Source: Epiperipatus broadwayi
Lineage: Eukaryota > Onychophora > Udeonychophora > Euonychophora > Peripatidae
Length of the DNA: 64,000 nucleotides
Assembly (NCBI GenBank): GCA_028023455.1
Contig: JAQFVV010006208.1
Coordinates: 8,412,963 to 8,476,962, forward strand
Direction: 5' to 3'
Shown here: one piece after another, positions 36,329-46,361 of the stretch
How the letters are laid out: each line of letters starts with the position of its first letter
How positions within the stretch are numbered: position 1 is the first letter of the stretch
Notes under the pieces: model-generated
What the model saw: the letters and a program-made list of their open reading frames with translations, nothing else
What the model was told of the DNA's origin: nothing
Databases searched by the model: none
Position numbers and translations under genes: made by a program

Positions 36329-36607
36329 AACAGGCAAAACCCTCCATACAGTATTGCCACTCAGTGCCAGCCAGAGTAATCAATAGATGCCAGAAGGCTT
36401 GTGCATGAAATCCCCATCTAGTGCCTACTCATCCAATATTCCCGGACTAGTTTCTGGCTTCTGGCCTTCATCAGTGAGGAACCTTGGATCAAGAGCACTG
36501 CACATAGATCTCTGGCTTGCACTGAGTGGCACTACTGTATAAAGAGTTGTGTCTGTTTTAATAGCAGTTATGAGCAAGCATAAGAAATGGTGATCATGTG
36601 ATGTTTG
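36329..36607. repeat. Family A element inserted in mariner, 11-bp target-site duplication
   Basis: The insertion opens AACAGGCAAAACCCTCC and ends GTGATCATGTGATGTTTG. TTTTTGTTTAA is present on both sides (36318-36328 and 36608-36618). Removing the element and one copy rejoins the mariner homology. It contains a hammerhead on the minus strand and a shortened inverted right arm. Confidence 0.85.
36431..36489 (-). ncRNA. Hammerhead ribozyme, family A, in mariner insertion
   Basis: ATCCAA with TTGGAT (outer stem I) is kept. Inner stem I is TTCCTCA against CGGGAA with two mismatches. CTGATGA, GGC with GCC (stem II), GAAAC and GTC are all intact. Confidence 0.6.
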
Positions 36608-37370
36608 TTTTTGTTTAACTATATTGAGCAAATGTTCTAGAACTTGTAGGTAAAATGGCTGACTGTTATGAACAAATTCTCAGTGAACAATGCTCTTTGC
36701 ATAAAAAAATTAACATTTTGATACTGGACTTGGCTCTATGCTTTTTTGAGACATAGTGAATTTGAACATTTCCACCAAACCATTTGTAAACTTGTGATTT
36801 TCCCAGAGGATTTTATTTGTAAGCTGTTTCAAGTATTACAATTGTTTCCCTTTTCCTTAATTCAAAAAAGAATTTCATTCCATTATACCAACTGAGTAAT
36901 AAGTGGGGTGCATTTAACAAAAAAATTTATTGTGTGGTACCAAGACTTTACTTGATGATGCCGGTCAGCATACTGATGCAGATGGGTGCCTGCAAGGGTA
37001 TCTACTGGTAGAAGCATGTACTACAACAAAACATGTTCACCTACCAACGAATGATTCTTGTTTTGGGGAGTACCCTCTTATAGATAAAATAAAGGATGGA
37101 AAAAACTGTAATTGTTCATAATCAATTATTAGGATTATACTAAATATTAATTTTTTTATTATTTACAGTAATTTTTCATAATATGAAAATTTATAATAAA
37201 AAAATTCAGTTTCTTACTTTAATATTGTTTTCCAGAAAATAAAATTCTTGCATTAGTATTATATTTAAAAAAAATTAGCAGTTTATGCAAGTAATTGTCT
37301 CTATATATTTATGCATATGTATGTGCATATTAATTGTATATACATGCAGCCAATGAGATATATATATATA

Positions 37371-38262
37371 TGAGGGGTATTCAAACGTAACTGAAATTTT
37401 ATAATAAAAAATTGTTTATTTATTTTTAAGTATTATAAATTTATCCTCTTTTAAAGTACTGTCCATCTGCTCCAATACACCAGTCTAAATATGTTCTTCA
37501 TTTTTCAAAATAGTCCAGAAACACTTGCAAAGTGAAGCTTTTTAGCACCTGCAGCATTTATTTTTCATCACTTCTAAGTCTACACAAAAAAGATATATTA
37601 TTTCATTCGAGAAATTAAAAAAAATCAATATGAAGCAAGATGGAGCAAATATAGCTGATAGTTAAGCTGGGTTATGCTGAATTTAATTAAAGTATTTCAC
37701 ATTCAAGGCTTTGAGAGATGACACTTTGTCAGGGTAAAGCTTGCACTCTTCTCTTTGCCATAAAGTGGAATGGTTATAATTTTATTGCATCACGTAAATG
37801 TTTCTGAACTTGCAGATAAAAGGCCTGACCATTACAAAGTAAATCTAAAATAAAAATGTCATTTGCATCCAAAAAAAATCAGTATTGTTTAGACTTCGGA
37901 TTTCACTTTCCACACTTTTTAGGGATGTGGTGAATTTAAAATTTCAATTAAATCATTCATAAACTTGTGTTTTTACAAGATCAGCTTGCTTGTAATATGT
38001 TCTGAGCAACTGTTTTTCCTGCCATTTTTTGTAAACAATAATAGAATTTCACATTTTTTAAACTTTTCAGTCATTATAAAAATCGACAAATATGAGAAGC
38101 ACACTCTACAAAAAAATTTCTCAGGCACCACAATTTCATATAATATCATTTACTAGATTGATGCAGAAGGGTTTCTGCAAAAAGTATGTAACAGCAGAAG
38201 CATATACTAGAACAGGTAAACAAACCAGAAAATGATTCCAGATATTTTTGAATACCCCATCA
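37371..38262 (-). pseudogene. Mariner-like element, copy 2, both ends visible
   Basis: The left end TGAGGGGTATTCAAAC (37371) is matched by the inverse TTTTTGAATACCCCATCA (about 38245-38262), with TA-rich flanks on both sides. It is colinear with copy 1 and copy 3 across its length (for example CAAGGCTTTGAGAG and AAAGCTTGCACTCTT). At about 890 bp it is shorter than a typical intact mariner of about 1.2-1.3 kb, so it carries internal deletions. The transposase frame is destroyed. Confidence 0.8.
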
Positions 38263-38299
38263 TATATTTCTTTGCACTTTCAAGTTATAGTAATGTTAT

Positions 38300-38401
38300 T
38301 ATTTTTTTCATGTGTCATAGCATCGGCCAAGACATGAACATGCTAACCCAGGACAACTGCTTGTAAGGCAGCCATGCTGACTTCTCAACCTCCAATGCTT
38401 A
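38300..38401 (-). repeat. tRNA-derived SINE, copy 2
   Basis: On the minus strand the tRNA-like part (38320-38398) can pair GCATTGG with CCGATGC as a 7-bp acceptor stem. It carries GGCTGCCTTACAAGCAG as an anticodon arm, and ends in TATGACACATGA and an A-rich tail. It lies just beyond mariner copy 2. Confidence 0.75.
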
Positions 38402-38875
38402 TTTTCAATAAACATTTGCTGCATGGACTAATTAATATTCATTTAGTCTGGTTAGAAATAAATTAATACACCTTACATATCATTTGAATACTGATGGGTT
38501 CTGCATAAAATTGACATATACAAACATTTTCATTTTTGAATAACAGCATCATGAAATAGGATAGTTAAATTTTAGATATACCATTTTAATTGTAATTTTA
38601 TGAGAAATACAGTAATCTGGTACTAAAATATGTATCAGCAATTTATGAGTAAACAAGTTATAAAAATGTTTAAATTCTTTATTTTGGATTTCATGGTGAT
38701 GATAATACATTTTAAACTTTATTGTTTTCATAATCTGAATACTTTATAGTAACATATATTTTTATTATTATGCAATACTCTTGTTTTAGTAGACTATAGA
38801 TCATATTGAGTGTAGTCACCGAAAATATCTTCTAAACATTTATATATATACGAGAAGTTTTATTATATATATATA

Positions 38876-40465
38876 CCCAGGGGTATCCAAAAATAAATAA
38901 GATTTTGTAATAAAAAATTGAATATTTATTTTTAAGGGTTGCAAATTGAATCACTATTAAAAAGTATAGTCTATTTAATGCAATGCACTGGTATAAACCA
39001 GTTTGTCACTTTTTGAAGTAGTACAAAAACACTTGAAAAGTGATGTGCTTTAACATCTCTGTCACCCCCCAGTTCTATGTACACAAAAAAAGATTGAGAG
39101 ATTTTTTCATTCAAGAGATTTAAAAAAATTGCACAAAGCAAGATCAAATAAATATGACTGATAGAAGATAAGTTGGGTAATGTTAAATTTAATTAAAAAG
39201 TGTTTCACATTCAAGGCTTTGAGAGTTGACACTTTGTTGGGGTAAAGCTTGCACTCTTTTCTTTGCCTCAAAACAGGAAGTTTATGTTTTATCACATGAC
39301 ATAAATGTTTCAGGACTTGCAGATAAAATGCTTATCTGTTATGAATTAACCTTTTAACTGTTTGACTCGTTCTTAATCGAGGCACTTTTTGATACATATT
39401 CTTTTAATCATAATTTACATCTTAAATTCTTAGTTTTTATATTATTTTTCATTTTTAGACAAAATTTTATAATATACTCCATCTATTGAATTATTTTACA
39501 AGTAAAATCAATTAATTGATGATTTATTCAAACAAAACTAACACTCCTTTTCACATCTTTTCTTGAATCTTATTTTTGAAATTTTGAAACAAAGAAATGA
39601 AAACTCCCCTTCTCATCATCTTTTCTTGAATCTTATTCTGTTAAAATTTTTATATCTCCAAAATTAAAAATTTAACGCTTTTGTTTTATTTTGAAATGAT
39701 AAACAATGTTTTAGCATTTTAAAATATTTTTTGATGAATACAAATAAAATACAAATTATTTTCATATAATATGTCAAAAATAATATTATTTTACAAAATA
39801 GTTACGATTTTAGAAGAATTATTTATTCAAAGTCAAAAATCATATGATTATGATTCGTTTTCATGTCAACGTAACAAATATTTTAAAATTATAAATCAAA
39901 ATTTATTTTTAAACAAACTTTCGTTTATTTTTATAATGGAGAAATATAATATACTTTTAAAACGAAACTAAAGGAATATATTTAAAACGTCAATAACTTT
40001 GAAAAATATACATTATTTTGATCTAATTAAACTTAGTATACCACCTCCATAACATTACAGTAAGGAATTTGAGAGAAAAATGTTTGTGTCAAAAAAAAAC
40101 AATCAGTGTTGCTTTGACTTTAGACTTCACTTGCAAGCTTTTTAGGGGTGTATTCATAAACTTGTGTTTTTTATGAGATCAGCTTGCTTATAATCTCTTT
40201 CAAGTATAACAACTTTTTTCCTTATCATTTTCTGTAAACGAAAACAGAATTTCACATTGTTCAAACTTTTCAGCCATTATATAAAAAAATGACAAATATG
40301 CAAAATGCTCTTTACAAAAAAATGTGCTATGTGGCCCCACGATTTTACATGGTGATGTCATCTAGCAGATTGTCACAAAAAGGTTCCTGTAAGCTGTATG
40401 TATTAGCAGAAGTATATACTACAACAGGTGTGCAAACCAGAGAACAATTCTGGTTATTTTTGGGT
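38876..40465 (-). pseudogene. Mariner-like element, copy 3, split by an unknown insert
   Basis: The left end is CCCAGGGGTATCC (38876). The minus strand at 39107-39295 reads FDLALCNFF, the DD34D third-Asp region, with LRQRKECKLYPNK upstream. Homology to copy 2 stops at about 39346 and resumes at about 40077 (GTTTGTGTCAAAAAAAAAC). The far end at about 40455 runs directly into a SINE. Multiple stops; inactive. Confidence 0.75.
39346..40077. mobile_element. Unidentified insert within mariner copy 3
   Basis: About 730 bp interrupts the mariner homology. GAATT lies at both junctions and could be a short target-site duplication. Inside, CATCTTTTCTTGAATCTTATT is nearly repeated (about 39556 and 39620). 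No terminal inverted repeats and no coding motif were seen, so the class is unknown. Confidence 0.5.
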
Positions 40466-40560
40466 TTCTTCGAGAGGTCAGTGACAGGTACTTTACAAGC
40501 GGTCGTCCTGGGTTAGCGGGTTCACTTCCCAGCTGATGCTATGACACATGAGAAAAAGAA
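40456..40560 (+). repeat. tRNA-derived SINE, copy 3
   Basis: GAGAGGTCAGTG (box A side), CTTTACAAGCGGTCGTCC, GGGTTAGCGGGTTCACTTCC (box B side), then CTGATGCTATGACACATG and an A-rich tail. The first bases are eroded and abut the mariner end. Confidence 0.75.
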
Positions 40561-41111
40561 AAAAAATATTAATGAGTATAGAATTCTGACTCTAATAAAA
40601 ACTGAGTCATTACTTTTTGATTATCATAGTTTTTAGTATTTGGAGGCTTAATAATTGTTTCAACATTCTGCTATCCTTAACCATTTTGAAATATATCTTC
40701 CACTATTTCTTACATTGCAACTTGTGATTTATCCATAATAATATCATTAGGACTAATTTAAATTTATTAATTAGAAAATTACTTTTTAATGGCTTTCGAT
40801 ACTTTCTATTTTCCATGGGAAGGTGTCATTGGAGAAGAAAATCATAATCTATCATGAAAATAATCTATTAAAGATGTGCAAAAATATTATACAAATTATT
40901 ATAGCATTATGAACAATTGCTTTGTTAAAAAAAATTACGTTTATTAATGGCAGAATTATTTCGGTTCGCATAAAATATGCTTCATAATAAAATTACAGGT
41001 TATTAAATATGAAGGGTTGTGTTACTTTCTTTGTATAAAATGCTCATAATATAAATTACTGTTTAATTAGATATAGTTATTTATTTATAAAAACAAATTT
41101 AACTTTTCTTT
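40561..41111. other. No recognisable feature
   Basis: AT-rich DNA with no gene or shared repeat found. Confidence 0.35.
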
Positions 41112-41540
41112 TTTGATTTTTCAATTGTGAATTTGACAGCATTACAGACAAACGTAATATTTTTCCCCAATTGGACGGCAAAGTTCTACCATTTTATTAT
41201 TGGAGATCTCATAGAATAAGCAATTTCTTTATACAGAAATATTTTTTAATGATTTTTAAATTACTTATTTATTATAACAAATTTTCTCTTTAAATTGTAT
41301 CATTCTTCTATTTCATTTTTTTTTTTTTGATTTTTCAATTGTGAATTTGACAGCGTTACAGACAAACGTGATAATTTATTCAATTGGACGTCAAAGTCCT
41401 ACCATTATTGTTGGAGATCTCATAGAATAAGCAATTTCTTTATACAAAATATTTTTTAATGATTTTGAAATTACTTATTTATTATAACAAATTGTTTTCT
41501 CTTTAAATTGTATCATTCTTCTATTTCATTTTTTTTTTCT
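41112..41540 (+). repeat. Tandem duplication of a unit of about 212 bp
   Basis: TTTTTGATTTTTCAATTGTG begins both units (about 41113 and 41326). Both continue through TTGACAGC(A/G)TTACAGACAA, GGAGATCTCATAGAATAAGC and ATTGTATCATTCTTC. The two copies differ at roughly one base in fifteen plus small gaps. No coding sequence. Confidence 0.9.
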
Positions 41541-42535
41541 ATATGACAATTTTCCATTTTTTCTTTTTTTTTTATTTCACCACAGTAGTCAAATTATTAT
41601 TATCACAGAGTCATTCTGTTCTTTTTTATTTTCTTTTGAATTCATTATCATAATATATATTAGATAATATTGTACAGAATCTTTTGGAACAATTTTTATC
41701 AAATCTTCATCATTAATTACGACTAAAACTTCTTTTTATTTTTAGCTTTAAGACAATATATTTATTCCAATAAGTCTACTATTAATTAGGATTTAAACAA
41801 AAAAAATTCCCAGTGTTTCCCTACAATATTATGAAATGCAGTTATCTATATTATATAGGGGAAAATGAAAACAATACTTTATATGCTAAAAACAAAATCT
41901 ACAGTCCTATCTGTATTTATGTACAAGTAGCACATAAATTGATATTATTATTGTAAATGTTTATTTAATATTGCCTAATAAAGTGAAATAGAAAAATTGT
42001 CTTTTATATAGCTAATGTCGATTAAGAATCACAATTCTTTATTTCAGTAGATAAAATTTTAAAATTATTTTATTTATAAACCAGCAGGGGCCGCATGCGT
42101 CCATAAAATGGGGGGTGAGTGGGTAAAAAGACTTTCCAAGCTTAATTTGTTTACTTTTTGTTTTAAAATACTGTATATTGCATTTTTTTGCTTTAATATA
42201 GCGTAATTATGCATAAAGATAGATATTAAAAAAATATAGACCATGAAGTTTAAAAACGGAAACCTAGGGGGGGGGGGATAAAAAAAAGTTTAAATGATCA
42301 AGAGAATTTTTAAAAAAATTTAAATTATTATTTAAAAAAAAGATAACAATTTATCTGTATAATTTCCCAAATTTACATAATAATAAAAATATTTCAAAGC
42401 ATTACAATTTACTAGGCCTGACTCAAGGAAATAAAATCTCTATGGCAAATATTTCATTAGGTCCATTATTTATCATTATTGAATCCTATATTTATCCTCT
42501 TTTCTAAACAAATAATGAAAGATTTAGCACCGAAG
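41541..42535. other. No recognisable feature
   Basis: AT-rich DNA with a G tract at about 42250-42260. No gene found. Confidence 0.35.
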
Positions 42536-42539
42536 TTAT

Positions 42540-42625
42540 AATAGCCTGGTTAGTGTATCCATCTACCTTGCTAATAACCTGGTATTCAAATCTGGGTTGA
42601 CTAAATTTCAGAAAACTTTTTTTAG
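42540..42625 (+). repeat. Possible second tRNA-derived SINE
   Basis: ATAGCCTGGTTAGTGTATCC followed by ATCTACCTTGCTAATAACC and GGTATTCAAATCTGGG looks like eroded box A, anticodon arm and box B spaced as in a tRNA. A single copy, with no partner in the window. Confidence 0.35.
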
Positions 42626-42655
42626 GTCACAAGCAGACTTATAATTTTTCTTTAT

Positions 42656-42704
42656 TAATACTTGATGGTTAGTCAACTAAGTTAGCCATCAAGTATTGGT
42701 TTTA
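42656..42704. repeat. Perfect-looking hairpin, arms of about 16 bp
   Basis: AATACTTGATGG followed by TTA and its inverse TTAGCCATCAAGTATT enclose GTCAACTAAG. One G-T pair. Function unknown. Confidence 0.6.
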
Positions 42705-42734
42705 AATGGATATCTAGCTATTATTAGTTAGAAC

Positions 42735-42845
42735 AGTGATTCTCGATCCTTTTCAAGTCACAATCTCGTTTATGCTTTGAAAAAATTTCAACTATCCAAT
42801 TCTTAATTTATAACTTTTGAGACCCACTGCCATTTGTTGCACTAT
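42735..42845 (+). mobile_element. hAT-like element end
   Basis: CAGTGATTCTCGATCCTTTT resembles the CAGTGGTTCTCAACC start common in Charlie-like hAT elements, followed by AAGTCAC. The other end was not located. Confidence 0.35.
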
Positions 42846-43010
42846 ACTAAAAGGGATCTTTGCTATAAATTACTACTTTTTAAATATTAAAAAATATTTT
42901 AATTGAATTTAGAAAAAAAAAACTATCTTTTTAATCAACAATAAAAATGTTTAATATAAAATGTAAATTTTAAAAAAAATTTAAGCATAGAATAAATAAT
43001 AATTGGCTTA

Positions 43011-43571
43011 GAGTGTGCTCTCCAGCATTTTTCTTCCTAAGAGCAGCTCCAAAACCATTGCTGTCACAACCAAGCACCGAATAAAGTCAGATAATATCAG
43101 CGGGCACTATTACAAAGTGTTCCAATTATTTTGAGCACTAGATAAATAATTGCAATTTCCATCAAAAATGAAAAAACAAAAATGCAAATTTTGCACAACT
43201 ATGCCTACAAAAAAATCAAATATCTCTAGAAATCAAAATAGTAATTAAACATTAATTAATTTACTAAGGTGAGAAAAAAGCAAAAATCATATGACAAAAA
43301 TATTAATCAATCACATGGTCAAATAAAAAAAAGTATTTAATAAATATCCGTAATTAGGAAACAACAAGAAAAATTGTTAAGTTAATTTAGTACATAATAT
43401 TTGTGTTTATTTTTTGATGGAAATTACAATTATTTATCCAATGGTTAAAAATAATTGGAACACTATGTAATAAGTGCCCATCAGTATTTTCTGACTTCAT
43501 TTAGCACTTGGTTGTGTCAGCTGTGGTTTTGGGATTCCCCTTAGAAACCAAAATAGTGGAGATCACACTTT
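43011..43571. repeat. Foldback element, arms of about 170 bp
   Basis: The left arm begins GAGTGTGCTCTCC (43011). The right arm ends with the inverse, GGAGATCACACTT (43571). Inner landmarks are also mirrored: GTGTTCCAATTATTTT at 43117 and AAAATAATTGGAACAC near 43450, and AATTTCCATCAAAAA against TTTTTGATGGAAATT. The ATTGGAACACT motif recalls some Tc1-like ends, but no transposase is present. Confidence 0.8.
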
Positions 43572-44104
43572 AAATCAGTACCAAATAATTTGAAAAAAAT
43601 GTTATATAGTTTCAATACTAAAAATCCCATTGTTAGTATGTATAAAATAACAAACTTTATAAAAATATGAGTAAAATGCAAAAGAATTCAAATCTAATAG
43701 ATCTAAATAATAATTGAGTAATGGTAGTAAATATATAAATAAAGTAATACAAAACAATTTTTATAAAAAAATTTGAATACTGAATGCAACTCGAGAATGA
43801 AGATTTTTGCATGATCTGCTAATTATAATATGTAATGTAAAGCTTGAGTTTGGTAAAGAGTTACTAATTAATTAATATCAGGTACAATATCTTTAAATTG
43901 AAGACATAAATCTACACATTCAACACTTTGCAAAAGTTTTTTTATTTAGTTAATTTTTTTTTTAAATAAATCATTAAAACCACATTCAATTACATATAAT
44001 GTTAGAAGAGAAATTGGAAATTTTTAAACAATGGCCCACAATGCAGTATAATGTTCTGAAATTTTCTTTTATTTTCAAAGAAACTTTATTAGTGAATAAA
44101 AAAA
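43572..44104. other. No recognisable feature
   Basis: AT-rich DNA, no gene found. Confidence 0.35.
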
Positions 44105-44990
44105 ATTGGTTACAAACAGTGATGTTCAGGTGAGGACATGGGTAAGCAGGAGCTTCTTACTTGGGAACTAGAACTGTCAGTGTTAATGCCCTTGTAAAAT
44201 AAAGATGAAGAGAAAAAACTTCTATGGTACCGCACAGATAGCGTGGAAGAATGGGAAACTTTATTCACTGGGAATCTTGAAAAGTTTTCATGTATTCTCA
44301 TAGCTAAACTTAGAAGAGAGAATTTTGTCTTTACTTTGGATTTTTCTGGGGGTTCTAAAGAAAATTGTAAGGGGGTTTGTTTGTGGGATGTTGAATATCA
44401 TTTTGCACCGGGTGATCCATATGGAATATGTAATGAATGTCGAAATTCTTGTGATGGGAAAATCTCCCTCCTTAATGCAATCTTTAATGGAGAGGATTTT
44501 ATAATAATCAATTTCTGAATTTTGGGCTATGATATGCTTCACTGGTCCGAAGCCTGTGCAGGATAATATAATGTGCTCAAAGGTCTCATCCTGTCTGTGG
44601 CAGATTGGACAGGAAGGATCTATGTTGTTCAGGAATCTTTTCTGATGTAAGAACCAGTTTGTGGGCATAGCATCAAGATTCACTTTAATTAAATAGTCCA
44701 GGAATTTGGGTTCCAATAGTAAAAACTTAAATAATGTTGTGATCTTCTGATTAGACACACTAGTTTTGTTTTCATTTGGAAGGATTGAGGGTTAATAAGT
44801 GAATGTGCAATCCATATTGCAATCTTTGTTTTAAAGGCATCTGGGTTGTTATTGAATTTGTAGAGGTAGGTAATAATCTGATCGATCCAAGAAGTTTTAT
44901 TTGGAGGAGGCATATCAGTAGGTGAAATGGGACTACTTATAAGTAAATTGTCATATATTTGTGCAAGGTTGAAAATCATTGTAATGAAAA
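44105..44990 (-). pseudogene. LINE C-terminal fragment with zinc-knuckle
   Basis: Two minus-strand frames (44689-44979 and 44288-44758), related by a frameshift near 44700-44755, give WIDQIITYLYKFNNN, then NLDAMPTNWFLHQKRFLNNI, and then CPICHRQDETFEHIILSC. The last is the Cys/His cluster seen after the RT domain in several LINE clades (zf-RVT type). A basic tail with RTPRKIQSKDK follows. The RT itself is absent. It is not the same family as the LINE at 45229-47760. Confidence 0.75.
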
Positions 44991-45629
44991 CAATATGAAT
45001 TACTAAAATTTGATTTTAGTTCAACATCATCTTACATCTCAACATGTTTTTTCTATAAAGACTCATTAATATTTTTAATATTTATATATGAAACTGATTA
45101 TCTAATTTGGAATGACCAAATTAGGAAAGATATTTGATCCTTTTTACTATATTTTTATGCAGTTTTTATAAATGATTCACAAAAAAGTATATTATAAACT
45201 ATTTCATATTATTTTTTGCTTTTATTATTTTCATTCATTCATTTAAGTGCCAAAACACCAGCATATAACCAATTACAGTTAACACATTAAAATAAATAAA
45301 TAAAAGGGATAAACATAATGTATGTATCGTAATAATTAAAACTAACAACCAATGTAACATATATATATACATAAACAAAATCAATTTAAAACAATCAACA
45401 ATGGCATTTAAATTTAATAATATTATAAAATTGATTCTAATTTAAATTGAAGTGATTCATATTACTACAAATCTGATTATATATAGATGGTAGCCTAAAT
45501 AAAGATGAAAATTTAATAACATTGTAATGACAAACTTTAATGTAACAAACAGAAGCAGACCGAGTATCGTGCACATGAGATCAAATTATAATAGTAGAAA
45601 TTGTGTCAGAAGAACTATAATATTAACAA

Positions 45630-46361
45630 CTAGCCGTATCCGGCCATGCATTGCTGTCACTCAGTCTGGTTAAATGGTAAAGAAAGAAAAGAAAAAGTGC
45701 ATGTTTTTAATATGTTTAATTTCACAATGCTAGTGGGTATATAATAATTTTTGTTGTTCCATTGTCTGTGCAGATATAGAGATTGTCTGGTTTGCCAACT
45801 CTAGAACACCCCCCCCCCCTTTTGGGGGGGTTCAAATTTTTTTTATTTTTTTTTTTTAAAAATTTTTTTTTAAAAAATTTTTTATATTCTCCCCGCTGAA
45901 ATTTTTCTTTTTTTTTTCCCGAACCACCCCCTTCTTTTTTTTCCCCAGGGGAAAAGGTGAAGACCACTGCTCTAACATGCAACATAGAATTGTCCATGTG
46001 AGAAGCAATCCGTGTCTAGATCTAAACTGCACAATTTTAAAGATTGGCTTTGAGCTTTGTTGATGATGATTGCAAATGCTAATAGAATTGGGAATTACAA
46101 TCTCTTAAATTGAATTGGCATATCCGTTGGAATCATAGTTAAAAAAACGAAATGAAAAACAATGAAAAAATTAACTATACTCACTAAATTACCTGTCACA
46201 AATGTGACATCTATATAATAGTAGGTATATAAATAGTAGATAATAAAAACACGTGCATATTCAAATGCAATGTTGTGTCAAAATTTCAAAGCAATCAGTA
46301 AAGAACTTTTTGAGATTTAAGATTTTGAACAAACGAACATTTACATTTTTATTTATATAGA
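45630..46361 (-). mobile_element. Helitron-like element inserted in the LINE
   Basis: On the minus strand the 732-bp element starts TCTATATAAATAAAAATG at 46361, with A before it. It ends with hairpin GCCG-GATA-CGGC and CTAG, followed by T (45629), as expected for Helitron insertion between A and T. The interior encodes only the end of a PIF1-type helicase: [19 protein letters not shown] (motif V side), [16 protein letters not shown], and, after an insert, SRVGKPDNLYICTDNGT. A stop sits before FPILL. The hairpin lies closer to the end than in classical Helitrons, so a Helentron-type relative is possible. It cannot move on its own. Confidence 0.75.
45807..45969 (-). mobile_element. hAT-like insert inside the Helitron
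   Basis: 163 bp of low-complexity DNA splits the helicase codons VAC and SRV. It begins CAGTGGTCTTCACC on the minus strand, a typical hAT start. It is bounded by CTCTAGAA (45799-45806) and CTCTAA (45970-45975), an 8-bp duplication with two bases lost. The interior is long runs of C, G, A and T; the far end is eroded. Confidence 0.5.

Larger units (their letters stand above)
35916..37082 (-). pseudogene. Mariner-like transposase pseudogene, copy 1, split by family A
   Basis: The minus strand translates in pieces to NNAQNLKCETIFNQK, then HFDLALCDFFLFPLMKK (third-Asp region of DD34D mariner transposases, where SPDLAPCDFFLFP is usual), then KRKDFVDVSCKQKK. The ends read GGGTATCC near 35920 and its eroded inverse GGGGAGTACCC near 37066-37076. 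The family A insertion 36329-36607, with its own 11-bp duplication, sits inside and splits the coding region. Many stops; inactive. Confidence 0.8.

Noticed and set aside
36930-37121. 63-codon plus-strand open frame
   Set aside because: Antisense to the mariner transposase remnant.
44243-44518. 91-codon plus-strand open frame with several cysteines
   Set aside because: It is antisense to the LINE zinc-knuckle region on the minus strand, which is the recognisable reading.
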